Shown: positions 39,742-49,851 of the stretch, in pieces
Layout of the letters: every line of letters begins with the position of its first letter
Numbering within the stretch: position 1 is the first letter of the stretch
NCBI RefSeq assembly: GCF_001460635.1
Contig: NZ_LN907858.1
Location: 1,674,001-1,738,000 of the forward strand
Direction: 5' to 3'
Length of the DNA stretch: 64,000 nt
Source of the DNA: Helicobacter typhlonius
GTDB taxonomy: Bacteria > Campylobacterota > Campylobacteria > Campylobacterales > Helicobacteraceae
Notes under the pieces: model-generated
Database searches by the model: none
The model's input: only the letters and a program-made list of their open reading frames with translations
Told to the model about the DNA's origin: nothing
Translations under genes and position numbers: made by a program

Positions 39742-40518
39742 ATGGAGCTTGTCGCTTACATTACTCAACCATATAATGTCGCGGTTTTTTTGCTTTTACT
39801 CGCACGTTTTGGCGGAGTGTTTGCGTTTTTTCCCTTTTTTGATAATCAACTCATTAGCATTAATGTCCGTGCGGCAATGGTGTTTTTTATGAGCGTGGCG
39901 TTTTTTCCTTTAGCAAGTGCTAGTTTGCCAGATATGACTATGGTTGAGTTTCTTATTGCGGCTCTGTTTGAGGTAATGCTAGGCTTCATCGCCTCTATTT
40001 GTTTGCAAATCGTATTTGCTATGCTTAGTTTTGGTGGGGAGCTTATTAGCTTCACTATGGGGCTTACAATGGCAAGTGCTTATGATCCTGTGAGTGGGAC
40101 ACAGAAGCCTATTATTGCGCAACTCATTGCAATTTTGGGCTTGTTGATTGCTTTGAGTCTTGATTTTCATCATACGATTTTTCTTATTATATCGCATAGC
40201 CTTAATGCCACGCCACTTGGAAGCTTTGTCTTTGAACCAAAAAGCGTGGCGTATTTTGTAAAGGCTTTTGGCAATGTCTTTGCGGTGGGATTCTCTATGG
40301 CTTTTCCTGTTTTAGCCATTATTTTATTTTCTGATGTTATTTTTGGTATGATTATGAAAACTCATCCGCAGTTCAATCTCCTAGCTATCGGCTTTCCTGT
40401 GAAAATCGCTATTGCATTTGTCGTGCTAATTCTTACGATTTCTACGATTATTTATACCTTTAAAAACGAGTTAAGAGAGGCATTTATAGCTGTAGGTAAA
40501 TTATTTTTCGGGCAGTAG
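39742..40518 (+). CDS. fliR: Flagellar export apparatus protein FliR
   Basis: FliR is an inner-membrane export-gate subunit of the flagellar type III system. Six or so hydrophobic segments, with the typical segments LLLARFGGVFAFFPFFDNQ, ALFEVMLGFIASICLQIVF, GELISFTMGLTMASAYDPVSG and FNLLAIGFPVKIAIAFVVLI. Length 258 is normal. The ATG lies after the TAG of xseB with only three bases between. It is the last gene of the plus-strand run that begins at 32.3 kb. Confidence 0.95.
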   Translation: MELVAYITQPYNVAVFLLLLARFGGVFAFFPFFDNQLISINVRAAMVFFMSVAFFPLASASLPDMTMVEFLIAALFEVMLGFIASICLQIVFAMLSFGGELISFTMGLTMASAYDPVSGTQKPIIAQLIAILGLLIALSLDFHHTIFLIISHSLNATPLGSFVFEPKSVAYFVKAFGNVFAVGFSMAFPVLAIILFSDVIFGMIMKTHPQFNLLAIGFPVKIAIAFVVLILTISTIIYTFKNELREAFIAVGKLFFGQ

Positions 40519-40568
40519 GATTAAAATTTGACAAACCTTACCTTGTAAATCCACCAAGCAACCAAACA

Positions 40569-40597
40569 AGATTCTAAAAATGCAATTTTTAGAATCT
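40569..40597. terminator. Bidirectional terminator between fliR and prfB
   Basis: AGATTCTAAAAAT, loop GCA, ATTTTTAGAATCT: a perfect 13-bp stem between two convergent genes. The A/T-rich inner arm gives a T-tract context on either strand. The outer arm is the AGATTCT/AGAATCT motif pair. Confidence 0.8.
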
Positions 40598-40605
40598 AAA
40601 CCACC

Positions 40606-41715
40606 CTACTCGCCTTTATCTTTAATATTTGTATGCACCAAAACAGATTCTATAAGCGCGTCTATATCCCCATCTAGCACGCCATTTGTATCGCTCGTGG
40701 CAAAGTTGGAGCGCAAATCTTTAACCTGCTGATAGGGAGCGAGGACATAGCTTCTAATTTGATGTCCCCAGCCAATCTCACTTTTCTCGCTATTATTGCT
40801 CCCCTCACTCATTTTTTGCCTCTCTAACTCATAGAGCTTAGATTTAAGCATTTTCATTGCGGTGGCTTTATTTTTGTGCTGACTTCTATCATTTTGGCAT
40901 TGCACGACTATGCCTGTGGGGAAGTGCGTGATTCTAATCGCAGATTCTGTTTTATTGACGTGCTGTCCGCCCGCACCACTCGCGCGGTAGGTATCAATGC
41001 GTATATCCTTATCCTCAATTTCAATCTGTATATCATCATCAAGCTCTGGGCTTACCTGCACACTCACAAAGCTTGTGTGTCGCTTGGCATTAGCATCAAA
41101 GGGTGAAATTCTCACGAGCCTATGCACACCATTTTCGCATTTTGCATAGCCATAGGCATTTTCACCCTTGATGATAAACGCTACACCCTTAATTCCCGCT
41201 TCCTCACCATCTTGCAAGTCTAGCAACTCTACCTTAAATCCCCTGCGCTCACTCCAACGTAAATACATACGATACAACATACTCGCCCAATCCTGCGACT
41301 CTGTCCCACCCGCTCCGGGTTGAATCGTGATAATGGCATTCGCGCTATCACTCTCGTCACTAAGCATAACATCAATTTCACTCTTTTGGATATGCTCCTG
41401 CAGGGAGGGAGCAGATTCAAAAAGGAGCTCCAAAGTGCTAGAATCCACCTCGCTTGTGGCTATTTCATAGAGTTCTTGTGCATCATCAAGCTCTTGTTTC
41501 ACTGCATTAAAACTACCCAAGATTCTTTCAATCTTGCGCTTTTGCTTCGCCACCTCTGTGGCTTTTTGCGCATCATTCCAAAATGCCTCATCACTTTGAA
41601 TGGCTTCAATCCTCTCAAGCTCTTTTTGCAAATCCGCAGGATTCAGAATCTTTGCGATATTCTCGCATTTTATATGCAAACTCTTGAGTAATTCGCCATA
41701 TTCATAAGAATCCAT
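40606..41715 (-). CDS. prfB: Peptide chain release factor 2
   Basis: RF2 ends translation at UGA and UAA. The anticodon-like tripeptide SPF ([16 protein letters not shown]) marks RF2 rather than RF1, and GGQ lies in [19 protein letters not shown]. Length 369 is complete. Unlike E. coli, the gene is read in one frame with no programmed frameshift site. It is convergent with fliR and followed, on the upstream side, by fur. Confidence 0.97.
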   Translation of the reverse strand: MDSYEYGELLKSLHIKCENIAKILNPADLQKELERIEAIQSDEAFWNDAQKATEVAKQKRKIERILGSFNAVKQELDDAQELYEIATSEVDSSTLELLFESAPSLQEHIQKSEIDVMLSDESDSANAIITIQPGAGGTESQDWASMLYRMYLRWSERRGFKVELLDLQDGEEAGIKGVAFIIKGENAYGYAKCENGVHRLVRISPFDANAKRHTSFVSVQVSPELDDDIQIEIEDKDIRIDTYRASGAGGQHVNKTESAIRITHFPTGIVVQCQNDRSQHKNKATAMKMLKSKLYELERQKMSEGSNNSEKSEIGWGHQIRSYVLAPYQQVKDLRSNFATSDTNGVLDGDIDALIESVLVHTNIKDKGE

Positions 41716-41807
41716 ATCTTTCCTTTGTGATTTTAGTGTATATGAGCCTAAGACACGAATTTAAAAGCCTTAGTGTTGTTTCTAACGAGATGATGCAAAA
41801 TGGAGCA

Positions 41808-41832
41808 AAGATTCTTAAAACTCTAGAATCTT
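41808..41832 (-). terminator. Hairpin at the end of fur
   Basis: AAGATTCT and AGAATCTT pair around a 9-base loop; the stem begins at the fur stop codon. It lies between fur and prfB, which are on the same strand, and probably separates their transcripts. Confidence 0.5.
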
Positions 41833-42292
41833 ATAATCCCTGACATTTAGAGCATTTCACAAAAAGGCGCATATCGTGACTGACAAGATGCGCGCCAAAC
41901 TGCTTTGCTATCTCTACCTGCAATCGCTCAATATCACTATCGACAAACTCCACAATATCGCCACAAGTGAGGCAAATGATATGGTCGTGATGTTCTTTTG
42001 CTGCGATTTCATAACGTCTGCCACTCTTATCGGCTTCAAGCGCGGTAATGAAATGCTCTTTCTCAAGGAAACTCAGGATTCTATACACCGATGAGATGCT
42101 CGCATTTTTATCCTTTGTTTTGATGACATTTGTAATCTCCTCTGGGCTTAAGTGTGTGCCACTCTTATAAAGTACAGAAATAATCTCCTCACGCTGTTTG
42201 GAGTTTTTAAGTTCATTTTTCTTTATGGAAGTGCGCAAACGTTCAAGTATAGAATCCAAAGTTTCTATGCGGTGATTAGCATTCATATTCAT
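41831..42292 (-). CDS. fur: Ferric uptake regulator
   Basis: Fur represses iron-uptake genes when Fe(II)-bound and in H. pylori also binds DNA as apo-protein. The winged-helix domain includes KNSKQREEIISVLYKSGTHL and ASISSVYRILSFLEKEHFI. The dimerisation domain has the metal site HHDHIICLTCGDIVEF and a C-terminal C-x2-C (VKCSKCQ), the structural zinc site. Length 153 is normal for Helicobacter Fur. The Shine-Dalgarno AAGGAG lies inside the inverted repeat described at 42300-42339. Confidence 0.96.
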   Translation of the reverse strand: MNMNANHRIETLDSILERLRTSIKKNELKNSKQREEIISVLYKSGTHLSPEEITNVIKTKDKNASISSVYRILSFLEKEHFITALEADKSGRRYEIAAKEHHDHIICLTCGDIVEFVDSDIERLQVEIAKQFGAHLVSHDMRLFVKCSKCQGL

Positions 42293-42299
42293 TTGTGTC

Positions 42300-42339
42300 T
42301 CCTTACAAAATGATAGCTACGATTCTTATTTTGTAAGGA
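42300..42339 (-). promoter_or_regulatory. Perfect 12-bp inverted repeat that includes the fur ribosome binding site
   Basis: TCCTTACAAAAT (42300-42311) and ATTTTGTAAGGA (42328-42339) are exact reverse complements separated by 16 bases, directly upstream of the fur ATG. On the fur mRNA the last arm ends TAAGGA, the start of the AAGGAG ribosome binding site. Folding would hide that site. It may instead be, or also be, a Fur operator, since the arms are A/T-rich and palindromic. Confidence 0.7.
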
Positions 42340-42539
42340 ATTATAGCAATAATGTATGCAAAAATGCAAATAATAAATCTTATCATAATAAAGATGTGCA
42401 AAATCTTATGTAAAATATACCGTAAATATAGAATTTATATATGTGGAAGTTAGGGCATATTTTTTGATACGATTACATATCCTTATGGATTTGCATTGAA
42501 TATTTAGCCACATTTGAATTTTTTGTTTCAAAAAAATGG

Positions 42540-42545
42540 TATAAT
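42540..42545 (+). promoter_or_regulatory. -10 box of the tlpD promoter
   Basis: TGGTATAAT, an extended -10 element, lies 45 bases before the tlpD ATG. The remainder of the divergent fur-tlpD gap (42340-42539) is very A/T-rich, with repeated AATAAT-like stretches that may be Fur sites, but nothing more definite can be called. Confidence 0.65.
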
Positions 42546-42589
42546 GTTTGCTGTGGCTTTAATTTGTAGTCAAAAAAAGGAGTCTAAAG

Positions 42590-43948
42590 ATGTTTGGTTC
42601 TAGCAAGGCAACGCAACAACAAATAATGGAAAGAGATGCGCAAATAGCGTCTCTTACAAAAGAGCTTGAAGCTTATAAAATGCTCGTAGGTTTCTCTCAA
42701 GCAGAAGCTATCGTGGGGCTTAAGGGTGGTGAGATAGTGTATAAAAATAATATTGCACAAGACTTTAAGGGGCTTGATTGTGTCGTCAAGCAACTCAATG
42801 AAGAAGCCAAAACCGTGCATTGCAATCGTGATGAATATAGTGTGGTAAGCTCACGTTTCGAAGATGTTGTGTATTACTCTATTCTGCCACTTAAGATTCT
42901 CACCGATACAAGCACGGGCACAAATCTCTTTGAAGTCTATACAAAAAGCCTTAAAGAAGGGATTACAGGCACTCAAGAATCGTTGCAAAATGTTCTTAAA
43001 GAATCTGGCGAAGTAGCAGAATATTCTACAAATGCGGCACAATCAGCTGATGATGGCTTAGATATGAGTAAAAAGGCATTAGAAGAAATTGAAGTTTTGT
43101 ATGAAAAAATGCAAATCGCTTCTGATTTGGTGGATTCACTCACACAAAGAAGCAATGAAATTACAAGCGTAATCTCGCTTATTGATGATATTGCGGAACA
43201 AACAAACCTCCTTGCGCTCAATGCAGCTATTGAAGCAGCGAGAGCTGGGGAGCACGGACGAGGCTTTGCCGTGGTCGCTGATGAGGTGCGAAAACTCGCC
43301 GAAAAAACACAAAAGGCTACAAAAGAAATAGCAGTTGTTGTAAAATCAATGCAACAAGAGGCAAATGATATTCAAACAAGCACAGAAGAGACAAATGAGG
43401 CTACTGGTAATGTGCGTGATGGCGTGGTAAAACTCCACTCTATTGTGAATAACCTCAAAATAGGTAGTCTCATCACCAAAAATAGCACATTCAACCTCAG
43501 CAATAGAATCTTCTGTGTGTTGGCAAAGCTTGACCACGTGGTATATAAGAACAATCTTTACTCTTACATATTTGGCTTAAGCAATAGCTTTAACTGCGTA
43601 GATCATCGCAACTGCCGCTTAGGTAAGTGGTATTTTGAAGGCGATGGTAAGACTACATTCTCTAATACTCAAGGCTACAAAATTCTTGATGCTTTCCACG
43701 CTGGTGTGCATACTGAAGCAATCTCCTTAGCACAAACATTTGCCGACCAATCACAGCCTTGCCCCAAAACGCTTATAGATTCTAAAATCGTTGCAATGGA
43801 AAAAAGCTCTGATGGCGTAATGCAGGCGATCTTTGATATGTATATAGAAAAGCACGATGAAATAGCGCACGAGATTAAAAAGCTAGAGACACAACTCCTG
43901 CAGGATATATCTGCGCCAATCTCACAAGAGAACCAAGAACAGGCATAA
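42590..43948 (+). CDS. tlpD: Cytosolic chemoreceptor of the TlpD type with CZB domain
   Basis: TlpD is a soluble methyl-accepting chemotaxis protein for energy/redox taxis. No membrane helix is present. An N-terminal coiled coil and PAS-less sensory part lead into the signalling domain with the highly conserved tip [20 protein letters not shown] and [17 protein letters not shown] (about residues 200-245). The C-terminal zinc-binding CZB domain has [12 protein letters not shown] and [11 protein letters not shown] with the Cys and His ligands. In H. pylori tlpD (HP0599) is also near the PBP1A gene (HP0597), which follows here by 24 bases (recalled). Confidence 0.93.
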   Translation: MFGSSKATQQQIMERDAQIASLTKELEAYKMLVGFSQAEAIVGLKGGEIVYKNNIAQDFKGLDCVVKQLNEEAKTVHCNRDEYSVVSSRFEDVVYYSILPLKILTDTSTGTNLFEVYTKSLKEGITGTQESLQNVLKESGEVAEYSTNAAQSADDGLDMSKKALEEIEVLYEKMQIASDLVDSLTQRSNEITSVISLIDDIAEQTNLLALNAAIEAARAGEHGRGFAVVADEVRKLAEKTQKATKEIAVVVKSMQQEANDIQTSTEETNEATGNVRDGVVKLHSIVNNLKIGSLITKNSTFNLSNRIFCVLAKLDHVVYKNNLYSYIFGLSNSFNCVDHRNCRLGKWYFEGDGKTTFSNTQGYKILDAFHAGVHTEAISLAQTFADQSQPCPKTLIDSKIVAMEKSSDGVMQAIFDMYIEKHDEIAHEIKKLETQLLQDISAPISQENQEQA

Positions 43949-43972
43949 TAAAGACGTAGGATATAAAATTTT

Positions 43973-45976
43973 ATGTGGCAGAGGATAAGATATAGTTTTT
44001 TTGTGATTTTTGTCATAGTAAGCGCGGGTGCCTGTGGCTACCTCGTCAATCTTTTTTACGAAGTGGAGACAGAGATAAGCAAAATCAAAAATTATCAATT
44101 CGCCCTTGCCTCACAGATTGTAGATAGAAAAGACAGGCTCATCGCTAATGTCTTTACCGATGAAAATTTTAGATTCTATGCGACTTTTGATGAAATCCCA
44201 CCACGCGTTATAGAATCTCTTTTGGCAGTAGAGGATACGCTCTTTTTTGAGCATATCGGTATCAATCCCGATGCTATCTCACGTGCTATGCTTAAAAATA
44301 TTAAGAATATGCGCTATGTCGAAGGTGGCAGCACACTCACACAACAGCTTATCAAAAATATTGCATTAAGCCCAGAAAAAACCCTCAAACGCAAACTCAC
44401 AGAGGCAATGCTTGCTATCCATATCGAGCGGCATTTGAGCAAAGAGAAGATTCTGGAGCTTTATCTTAATCGTATTTCGTTTGGGCACGGTTATCACGGC
44501 ATTAAGACTGCGGCATTTGGGTATTTTCACAAATCCCTAAATGAGCTTACTCTCAAAGAGATTTGTATGCTCGTAGGACTACCTAAAGCCCCTAGCTTCT
44601 ATGACCCCACAAAAAATAAAAACTTCTCAATGGCAAGAGCAAACGATATTATTGATAGACTTTATGACATTGGATGGATTTCAAAAGAGGAACAGCAAAC
44701 TGCGCTGAAAGAAACTCCGGATGTATTTAACGAGACATTGACGCAAAATATCGCTCCCTATGTAGTTGATGAAGTTCTGCGTGAGTTATCTCACATCAAG
44801 GATCTCAAAACCGGCGGGTACCATATCAAGCTCAACATTGATCTCGACTATCAATTAGCCGCACAGGAAGCCCTCATTTATGGTTATACAGAAATTAACA
44901 AACGACTCGTGGAACGTTACCCGAAAACTTTTGATGGCGATTTGAGCAATGATACCTTAAATGGTGCCATAGTTGTTACCGATACACATAATAGCAAGAT
45001 TCTAGCACTAGTTGGCGGAGTGGATTATGTGAAAAATAAATTTAATCGTGCCACTCAAGCCAAAAGACAACTTGGCAGCTCTATAAAGCCATTTATCTAT
45101 CAAACCGCATTTGATAGGGGCGATTCTCCGGCGACTTTTGTCCCCGATGTGCCACGTAAATTCAACACAAAAGGCGCGAATGAAGCAGCAGCCGATACCA
45201 CAGAAGAGCGTGAAGGCAAAGTATGGCGTCCCTCAAACTACACGACAAAATTTAATGGATTTATGACACTTAAAGACGCTCTTCGCACTTCGAGCAATCT
45301 TGCCACAATCAATCTCGTGGATCAAAATATTGGCTTTAATAGCCTCTATCAATCCCTTCAGCACGATGGCTTTGAGAATATCCCAGACAATATGTCTATC
45401 GTATTGGGTAGCTTTGAGCTCTCTCCCCTCGAAGTCGCAAAGCAGTATTCTATGTTTTCAAACTATGGCACAATTTTAAAGCCAACACTCATACAAGCCA
45501 CGATTAATAGAAGTGGTGAGAATGTGTATAGCTCCCCTACAGAATCTAGTCATATTACCACCGCTGCGCAGGCGTTTTTGACGATTGATATTTTACGCGA
45601 TGTGGTCAATCGTGGCACAGGCTCAAGGGCGCGTATAGTTGGTTTAGAGGTGGCTGGCAAAACAGGGACATCAAATCGCAATGTGGATGCGTGGTTTTGT
45701 GGATTCACACCCGATATACAAGCAATTGTATGGTATGGACGTGATGATAATACACCCATAGGACCAAATGAATCTGGCGGTATAGTCGCTCCCCCTGCAT
45801 TTGCCTACTTTTTCTCTAAAGTCCTCACATTTGACCCTGGTATTACGCGTAGATTCAAAGTGCCCGAAGGTGTGAGGCAAAAAACGCTCGACTATGGCGA
45901 TTTTTATTACACCGACAATTCACCAATTCCTACCAAAACACCCATTGTGAATCTTGACGAAGATATTTTGTTTTAA
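43973..45976 (+). CDS. Class A penicillin-binding protein 1A
   Basis: This bifunctional enzyme polymerises and cross-links peptidoglycan. One N-terminal membrane segment (YSFFVIFVIVSAGACGYLV) anchors it. The glycosyltransferase domain has VEDTLFFEHIGI and EGGSTLTQQLIKNI. The transpeptidase domain carries S-x-x-K in GSSIKPFIYQ, S-x-N in TSSNLATI and GKTGTSN. The length of 667 is normal for Helicobacter PBP1A, and changes near these motifs cause amoxicillin resistance in H. pylori. Confidence 0.96.
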   Translation: MWQRIRYSFFVIFVIVSAGACGYLVNLFYEVETEISKIKNYQFALASQIVDRKDRLIANVFTDENFRFYATFDEIPPRVIESLLAVEDTLFFEHIGINPDAISRAMLKNIKNMRYVEGGSTLTQQLIKNIALSPEKTLKRKLTEAMLAIHIERHLSKEKILELYLNRISFGHGYHGIKTAAFGYFHKSLNELTLKEICMLVGLPKAPSFYDPTKNKNFSMARANDIIDRLYDIGWISKEEQQTALKETPDVFNETLTQNIAPYVVDEVLRELSHIKDLKTGGYHIKLNIDLDYQLAAQEALIYGYTEINKRLVERYPKTFDGDLSNDTLNGAIVVTDTHNSKILALVGGVDYVKNKFNRATQAKRQLGSSIKPFIYQTAFDRGDSPATFVPDVPRKFNTKGANEAAADTTEEREGKVWRPSNYTTKFNGFMTLKDALRTSSNLATINLVDQNIGFNSLYQSLQHDGFENIPDNMSIVLGSFELSPLEVAKQYSMFSNYGTILKPTLIQATINRSGENVYSSPTESSHITTAAQAFLTIDILRDVVNRGTGSRARIVGLEVAGKTGTSNRNVDAWFCGFTPDIQAIVWYGRDDNTPIGPNESGGIVAPPAFAYFFSKVLTFDPGITRRFKVPEGVRQKTLDYGDFYYTDNSPIPTKTPIVNLDEDILF

Positions 45977-46033
45977 AGGCATTTTTACTTAAAACACGTT
46001 ACAATATGCGTCATTTTAAGCAAGGATAAATTT

Positions 46034-46579
46034 ATGAGGTTAAAAATACACCACGCACCATATATCGCAAATAAAATCAGCCTTGATTTAGGCAACTCCC
46101 CGCATATAGAGTTACACTCCACCATTGATAATATCGCAAAAATCGCCCTTGAATGTTTGGAAGAAAATATCCAAAGAGAAATGAGTATTAATGAAAAAGT
46201 GCGTGAGATTCTCGAGGCTCGTAGTGATGAGATAGAAGATTTTAATATGGACGAGCGAGAGCTTTTTAGAATGTGTAAGCGTCAAATTGCGAATGAGCAG
46301 AATTTTTATCTTGCGTGGGAAGAGCGATGTAGCGACCTCTCTCATCAAATTTTAGATAAATTACGTTCTGCCTTGCGGTTTGAAGTATCCGAAACGATTG
46401 TGAAAAATATCATTTTTAAAGCCATTAATGAGTATTCAAAAATCTATGACAAGGCAGAAGAAGCCGTGAGTGAAAAACTCAAAAAATACAAACGCAAACT
46501 CATCTATGGCACAGAAGAGTATGAAACCCTCTTTTCTAAGCTTTATGAGGAAGAATTACGCAAGAGAGGGATTTTATGA
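46034..46579 (+). CDS. DUF507 family protein
   Basis: The 181-residue, highly charged, mostly helical protein has the DUF507 pattern: RLKIHHAPYIANKISLDL at the N-terminus and ELYEEELRKRGIL-like ending (LYEEELRKRGIL). DUF507 proteins are common in epsilonproteobacteria and have no known function. It overlaps carA by four bases (ATGA), an arrangement that from memory matches HP1236-HP1237. An AAGGA site stands before the ATG. Confidence 0.85.
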   Translation: MRLKIHHAPYIANKISLDLGNSPHIELHSTIDNIAKIALECLEENIQREMSINEKVREILEARSDEIEDFNMDERELFRMCKRQIANEQNFYLAWEERCSDLSHQILDKLRSALRFEVSETIVKNIIFKAINEYSKIYDKAEEAVSEKLKKYKRKLIYGTEEYETLFSKLYEEELRKRGIL

Positions 46580-47718
46580 GCGATACTCTCTGTGATGTAT
46601 ATTTATACTTTGCAAATGGCACATATATACAGGCAAAGAGTTTTGGTGCAAGCGGGAGCTTTGTAGGGGAGGCAGTATTTAATACCTCGATGACAGGCTA
46701 CCAAGAAATCATCACTGACCCAAGCTATGCAGGACAATTTGTCGTATTCAGTATGCCTGAAATAGGTATAGTAGGCACAAATAGCAAAGATTCTGAATCT
46801 ACTCGCGCCTCTTGCACTGGCGTAATATGCTCCTCTTATAATGACTTCGTCTCAAACTTCCGCTCACAGCAAAAGCTGTCCGCTTTCCTAAAAGAACACA
46901 ATATTATGGGAATCTGTAATGTCGATACACGCGCCCTTATCAAAATGCTTACCACACAGGGTGCGATGATGATGATTGCCTCCACAGAGATGGCTGATAT
47001 AGGAAAGCTCAAACACACTTTAGAATCCACACCATCCATAGGCGAAATTGACTTCATCAAAGAAGTCTCTACCAAAACCCCTTACACGCACCCAGATTCT
47101 ATTTTTGACTTCACGCATTTTTCTTTTGCCACTCCGCCCACGCCTCGTGCTAAGGTGGTGGCAATCGATTTTGGAGCAAAAAGTAATATTCTCAATGAAT
47201 TGTGCGCAGTAGGCTTAGAAGTAGAGGTAATGCCTCATCATTTTAATGCCGATGAGATTATCTCGCGTTTTGAAAGCGACGAGATTAGCGGTGTATTTTT
47301 ATCAAATGGACCGGGTGACCCAATGGTACTCCATAATGAAATCGCCCAAATCAAAAAGCTTATATCCGCAAAAATCCCTATTTTTGGCATTTGTTTAGGG
47401 CACCAGCTCCTTTCTATCGCACACGGCTACCCCACCTATAAGCTCAAGTTTGGACATCACGGGGGCAATCACCCTATTAAAAACCTTGAAAGTGGCTTAG
47501 TGGAAATTACCGCACAAAATCACAACTATTGTGTGCCGGAATCTATCGAGGAAATTGCTACTATCACTCATCGCAATTTATTTGATGGCACGATTGAGGG
47601 TGTGAAATATAATAATGAGCCTATTTTCTCTGTTCAACATCACCCGGAAGCAAGTCCGGGACCAAAAGAGGCGCGTATTTTATTTGAACAATTCGCCACA
47701 CTTTGCACCGCAAAATAG
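46576..47718 (+). CDS. carA: Carbamoyl-phosphate synthase small subunit
   Basis: CarA is the glutaminase that feeds ammonia to CarB for carbamoyl phosphate, used in arginine and pyrimidine synthesis. The N-terminal domain has VFNTSMTGYQEIITDPSYAG. The class I amidotransferase domain shows LSNGPGDP, the nucleophile Cys in FGICLGHQLLS, and the His/Glu pair in VQHHPEASPGP. Length 380 is normal. carB is not in the window. Confidence 0.97.
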   Translation: MSDTLCDVYLYFANGTYIQAKSFGASGSFVGEAVFNTSMTGYQEIITDPSYAGQFVVFSMPEIGIVGTNSKDSESTRASCTGVICSSYNDFVSNFRSQQKLSAFLKEHNIMGICNVDTRALIKMLTTQGAMMMIASTEMADIGKLKHTLESTPSIGEIDFIKEVSTKTPYTHPDSIFDFTHFSFATPPTPRAKVVAIDFGAKSNILNELCAVGLEVEVMPHHFNADEIISRFESDEISGVFLSNGPGDPMVLHNEIAQIKKLISAKIPIFGICLGHQLLSIAHGYPTYKLKFGHHGGNHPIKNLESGLVEITAQNHNYCVPESIEEIATITHRNLFDGTIEGVKYNNEPIFSVQHHPEASPGPKEARILFEQFATLCTAK

Positions 47719-47760
47719 AGCCATAATCACCATAATTGTGATATTATAAGGATTAAATCC

Positions 47761-47787
47761 TTATAGAATCTCGCACAGATTCTATAA
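47761..47787. terminator. Terminator hairpin after carA
   Basis: TTATAGAATCT, loop CGCAC, AGATTCTATAA: perfect 11-bp stem 42 bases after the carA stop, made of the AGAATCT/AGATTCT pair. Convergent genes on both sides suggest bidirectional use. Confidence 0.75.
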
Positions 47788-48144
47788 AAATATACGCGCT
47801 TTAGAATCTACACAAAATTTCAGCCTAACCATTCAAAAAGAGCTATGAAAATCGCCCATTGTGTGCTAATATCCGCACAAACTTTCATCTTTTATGCTTA
47901 TTTAGCACATAGACTATCGCACTTTACTCTATTGAGTGAGTGAAATAAAGTGAAGCGCAAGAATAGGCGTGATATTTTAAAACCAAAGTGCTACTTGTTT
48001 TTTGATATTTTTTACACTCTTTTATTATTAAACTCTACTCAATTTTGCGAATATATATTTTACTCTTTAAACTACTTTAAAGGCTATCAGGATTCTAGCT
48101 TGATTTTACCTCATAGCTCCGCTGATTTTTACCCATATTTTACT
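47788..48144. other. Intergenic stretch without a convincing gene
   Basis: A/T-rich DNA between the carA terminator and the end of the ABC transporter gene. A 102-codon plus-strand frame from 47950 runs into the transporter and has no ribosome binding site or protein-like composition, so no gene is called. No RNA gene is recognised. Confidence 0.5.
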
Positions 48145-49851
48145 CTACCTCTGCTCTCTATTCATCACCTTACCATCTTGCAAATGCAATACCTCATTCG
48201 CAAGTTCTATCGTGCTTGGGCGGTGGGCTACGATGATGACAATCTTATCCCTGCTTAAATATCTTATACTTTCTTTTATTGCCTCCTCAGTCTGCGTATC
48301 AAGGGCAGAAGTAGCTTCATCAAAGATAAGCACTTCGGGATTCTTATAAATCGCACGAGCAATAGCTATTCTTTGCCTTTGTCCGCCACTTAGATTTGTG
48401 CCAAACTCATCTAAAAGCGTATGTATGCCCTGTGGCATTGCCTCTACAAACTCCCACGCATAAGCAAGCTTAAGTGCCTCAATCACCCTTTCTTCATCTA
48501 CCACCCCGCCATAGGCAACATTATTTGCGATACTATCATTAAAAATAAAGATTCTTTGCGTTACCACAGCCATATTGTCGCGCACGCTCTTTTGTATGTA
48601 GTCCTTGATATTGCGCCCATTAATGCTAACCTCACCACTATTTGCATCATAAAGCCGCAAAATAAGATTGATAATCGAGCTCTTACCGCTACCACTCTTA
48701 CCCACAAGCGCGGTAATTTTATTTTTATGAAAACTTACGCTGACACCCTTAAGTGCGTGAGTATCGCTATTATAATGGAAACACACATCTTCTAACTTAA
48801 TCTCATTAATTGCCGAATCTAGCGGCAATGTGCCATCGTGAATCTGTGGCTTTTGATTGAGTATTTCAAAGATTCTATCACTTGCAACAATAGCAGACTG
48901 CATTTGTGCGTAGAGATTGATAAGACGCTTGAGTGGCGTATAGATAAAAAAAAGCGCACCGACAAAAGAGGAGAATTGTGCCGCACTCAATACCCCGCTA
49001 TTAATATCTGATATCGCCATATAAATGACAACTGCCAACATAATCGCACCCAAAAGCTCCATAAGGGGTGTCGTGAGCTCCCCTACACGCACCGCTTTCA
49101 TACTGATTTTAAAAAACTGCAAATTCTGTGCGAAAAAGCTTTTATGCTCGAGCTCCTCGCCATTACTTGCCTTAATCACCTCGATATTATTAAAAATTTC
49201 ATTGAGCTTTGAAGTGATGTCAGCATTTTTTTCTTGTATGCTACGCGAGTATTTTTTGAGTTTTTTAATGATAAGATTGAGAGGAATAAGTGCGAGAGGA
49301 ATGACAATAAGCCCTATGAAAGCATATTTTGGGCTTTGATAAATAGTAATTGCCACAAGAGCTAGAATGGTAACACTCTCCCTAATAAATTCTGTAATGT
49401 AATTTGACACAGCCGAGCGGATAACACCAATATCATTTGTAATACGCGCTATTAGTTCGCCACCGCGCATTTGATTAAAAAAGCTCATCTCAAGGCTTAA
49501 CATATGCCTTAACATTCTATCGCGGATTTGTCGCACGATGTCCTGCCCAATAAGATTCATAAAATAAGTTTGGATATATGTCCCCACAGATTTGCCAAAA
49601 TACACACCTACAAGCAAACAAGCCATAACCAAAGCCATATTGCTATTTGCCGCTAATTCCTCAAAGCTAAATAGCGGATTAGCGCGAGGTATCTTGCCAG
49701 AGAGTGTATCAAGCAATGGCTCAATAAGATATGTAATCCCAGCACTACACAGCGCAACAACAAGCACGGAAGCGATAGCTATGGCAAAAGAAGCATAATG
49801 CCCTCTAATGTATGGAAAAAACTTCCTAAAAAAATCAAGAATTGTTCGCAT
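48145..49851 (-). CDS. MsbA-like lipid A/multidrug ABC exporter
   Basis: A fused exporter: six membrane helices (about residues 1-300) with a nucleotide-binding domain after them. Walker A VGKSGSGKSSIINLI, signature NLSGGQRQRIAIARAI, Walker B EVLIFDEATSALD and switch His VAHRPST are present. The EAA-like VRDNMAVVTQRIFIFNDSI (Q loop) is also visible. In Helicobacter such proteins flip lipid A-core (MsbA) or export drugs. ATG 49851 (MRTILDFF) overlaps copZ by 17 bases; an ATG 63 bases earlier would start deep inside copZ. It is thus coupled to the copper operon. Confidence 0.88.
   Translation of the reverse strand: MRTILDFFRKFFPYIRGHYASFAIAIASVLVVALCSAGITYLIEPLLDTLSGKIPRANPLFSFEELAANSNMALVMACLLVGVYFGKSVGTYIQTYFMNLIGQDIVRQIRDRMLRHMLSLEMSFFNQMRGGELIARITNDIGVIRSAVSNYITEFIRESVTILALVAITIYQSPKYAFIGLIVIPLALIPLNLIIKKLKKYSRSIQEKNADITSKLNEIFNNIEVIKASNGEELEHKSFFAQNLQFFKISMKAVRVGELTTPLMELLGAIMLAVVIYMAISDINSGVLSAAQFSSFVGALFFIYTPLKRLINLYAQMQSAIVASDRIFEILNQKPQIHDGTLPLDSAINEIKLEDVCFHYNSDTHALKGVSVSFHKNKITALVGKSGSGKSSIINLILRLYDANSGEVSINGRNIKDYIQKSVRDNMAVVTQRIFIFNDSIANNVAYGGVVDEERVIEALKLAYAWEFVEAMPQGIHTLLDEFGTNLSGGQRQRIAIARAIYKNPEVLIFDEATSALDTQTEEAIKESIRYLSRDKIVIIVAHRPSTIELANEVLHLQDGKVMNREQR

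Noticed and set aside
40606-41715. Programmed frameshift in prfB
   Set aside because: The gene is one uninterrupted frame, so no +1 shift is needed, unlike in E. coli.
47950-48258. 102-codon plus-strand frame after carA
   Set aside because: It runs into the 3' end of the ABC transporter on the other strand; no initiation signal and no recognisable sequence.
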